Assembly (NCBI GenBank): GCA_947573745.1
Contig: CANPGX010000046.1
Location: forward strand, 1-7,615
Length of the DNA: 7,615 nucleotides
Source of the DNA: an uncultured Erysipelotrichaceae bacterium
Lineage (GTDB): Bacteria; Bacillota_I; Bacilli_A; Erysipelotrichales; Coprobacillaceae
Direction of reading: 5' to 3'
Positions 6,947-7,615 of this stretch are shown here, one piece after another. The position numbers and the translations under genes were made by a program. How positions within the stretch are numbered: the first letter of the stretch is position 1; each line of letters starts with the position of its first letter. The notes below the pieces were generated by a model, which saw only the letters and a program-made list of their open reading frames with translations, did no database searches and was not told where the DNA came from.

Positions 6947-6979
6947 ATTATAGAAACTGATTTTCAAAAACATTGTCAA
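6947..6979 (-). promoter_or_regulatory. spoIIE promoter: TTGACA, 21-bp spacer, TATAAT
   Basis: The minus strand reads TTGACA at 6979-6974 and TATAAT at 6952-6947, both perfect sigma A hexamers, separated by 21 bp instead of about 17. In Bacillus subtilis the spoIIE and spoIIG promoters are known for this overlong spacing and need Spo0A~P for activation. The predicted transcription start is near 6940, giving a leader of about 15 nt. No clear TGNCGAA Spo0A box is visible; the nearest is the degenerate TGACAAT overlapping the -35. Confidence 0.7.
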
Positions 6980-7027
6980 ATAAAGCATTCATCTATGAAG
7001 TTTTTCATATATTATTTCTCAATCCAT

Positions 7028-7055
7028 AAAAAAAGATGACCGAAGTCATCTTTTT
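7028..7055 (-). terminator. Rho-independent terminator of gap with UUCG tetraloop
   Basis: On the minus strand AAAAAGATGAC pairs with GTCATCTTTTT around the loop TTCG, closed by a C-G pair, giving the very stable C(UUCG)G tetraloop. Seven T follow the GTCATC arm. It starts 8 nt past the gap stop codon. The A-run on the other side makes it look bidirectional, but no plus-strand gene ends here. Confidence 0.93.
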
Positions 7056-7062
7056 GTTCATC

Positions 7063-7615
7063 TTATAATTCTGCGAAATATTTGATTGTTCTAACCATTT
7101 GGCTAGTGTATGAATTTTCATTATCATACCAAGCAACAACTTGAACTTCAGTTGTACCATTTCCGCAATCTTTAACCATAGTTTGTGTTGCATCAAAGAT
7201 AGAACCATGAGTTTCACCTACGATATCACTTGATACGATTGGTTCATCATTATAACCATAAGAATCTGAAGCTACAGATTTCATATAAGCATTAATTTCT
7301 TCAGCAGTAACGCTTCCTTCAACAACAGCTGTTAAGATCGTTGTTGAACCAGTAGGAACTGGAACACGTTGAGCAGAACCAATTAATTTTCCATTTAATT
7401 CTGGAATAACTAATCCGATAGCTTTAGCTGCACCTGTAGAATTAGGAACGATATTAACAGCAGCTGCACGAGCTCTTCTTAAATCACCTTTTCTATGAGG
7501 TCCATCTAATACCATTTGATCTCCTGTATAAGCATGTACAGTGACCATGATACCTGATTTAATTTCACGTAAATCATTTAATGCTTTAGCCATTGGTGCT
7601 AAGCAGTTTGTTGTA
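7063..7615 (-). CDS. gap: Glyceraldehyde-3-phosphate dehydrogenase, C-terminal part (5' end beyond window)
   Basis: This glycolytic enzyme oxidises glyceraldehyde-3-phosphate to 1,3-bisphosphoglycerate with NAD and phosphate. The frame is open to the window edge, so the ATG at 7593 is an internal methionine, not the start: codons upstream of it read TTNCLAPMAKAL, which contains the catalytic cysteine (codon 7603-7605). Further landmarks are the catalytic histidine in VHAYTGDQ, the phosphate-binding region NSTGAAKAIG, GSAQRVPVPTGS and the C-terminal WYDNENSYTSQMVRTIKYF. About 184 residues of an expected 330-340 are visible. The ending at FAEL is normal. The choice of repeated, favoured codons fits a highly expressed gene. 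A strong terminator follows, so gap does not appear to share a transcript with spoIIE. GapA versus GapB type cannot be settled without the N-terminus. Confidence 0.97.
   Translation of the reverse strand, partial: TTNCLAPMAKALNDLREIKSGIMVTVHAYTGDQMVLDGPHRKGDLRRARAAAVNIVPNSTGAAKAIGLVIPELNGKLIGSAQRVPVPTGSTTILTAVVEGSVTAEEINAYMKSVASDSYGYNDEPIVSSDIVGETHGSIFDATQTMVKDCGNGTTEVQVVAWYDNENSYTSQMVRTIKYFAEL

Noticed and set aside
6974..6982. Spo0A box at the spoIIE -35
   Set aside because: TTTGACAAT only partly matches the TGNCGAA box, and AT-rich sequence gives such matches by chance; not claimed as a site.
6976..7008. 10-codon frame (MKNFIDECFI) ahead of spoIIE as a leader peptide
   Set aside because: It has no Shine-Dalgarno and overlaps the -35 hexamer, so it would lie upstream of the transcript start; no attenuator structure follows it.
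7005..7217. 70-codon minus-strand frame over the end of gap
   Set aside because: It is out of frame with the conserved GAPDH C-terminus and runs through the gap terminator.
1..7615. A new defence or mobile system, CRISPR array, tRNA or riboswitch
   Set aside because: All sizeable frames belong to well-known chromosomal families, intergenic gaps are under 100 bases, and no repeats, integrase, transposase or structured RNA pattern was seen.

Overview
The window is a low-GC, gene-dense stretch of a Bacillota (Firmicutes) chromosome. Every supported gene lies on the minus strand. SpoIIE points to a spore-forming lineage. The gene order spoIIE-tilS-hpt-ftsH-hslO is the familiar Bacillus-type block. 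The AT-rich base composition, the short divergent TilS and the gaps in the usual Bacillus order (no coaX, no yabS/yabT) fit an Erysipelotrichia/Coprobacillus-like bacterium. That taxon is inferred from protein character, not from any search.

Reading in the direction of transcription (high to low coordinates), the window opens with the C-terminal part of glyceraldehyde-3-phosphate dehydrogenase (gap, 7063-7615, 5' end outside the window). A strong terminator with a UUCG tetraloop (7028-7055) closes it. An intergenic promoter (6947-6979) then drives spoIIE (4772-6925), the membrane-bound PP2C phosphatase that activates sigma F. Both promoter hexamers are perfect consensus but are 21 bp apart. 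spoIIE ends in its own terminator (4740-4772).

The second transcription unit starts just downstream, with a possible -10 element at 4703-4708. It holds tilS (tRNA-Ile lysidine synthetase), hpt (hypoxanthine phosphoribosyltransferase), ftsH (membrane AAA+ zinc protease), a 31-codon membrane miniprotein resembling Prli42, and hslO (redox chaperone Hsp33, 3' end outside the window). Spacing is very tight: the hpt stop codon overlaps the ftsH Shine-Dalgarno, and the hslO Shine-Dalgarno is made of the last codons of the miniprotein gene. A short hairpin with a T-run overlaps the ftsH stop codon and may attenuate transcription into the miniprotein-hslO pair.

The block combines housekeeping functions (tRNA decoding, purine salvage, membrane protein quality control, oxidative-stress chaperone) with one sporulation regulator that is insulated by terminators on both sides. 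I see no mobile element, CRISPR array, RNA gene or unknown large system. The most interesting points are the 21-bp-spaced spoIIE promoter, the unlisted Prli42-like miniprotein translationally linked to hslO, and start-codon choices that differ from the longest open frames. No stretch longer than 300 bases lacks a gene.
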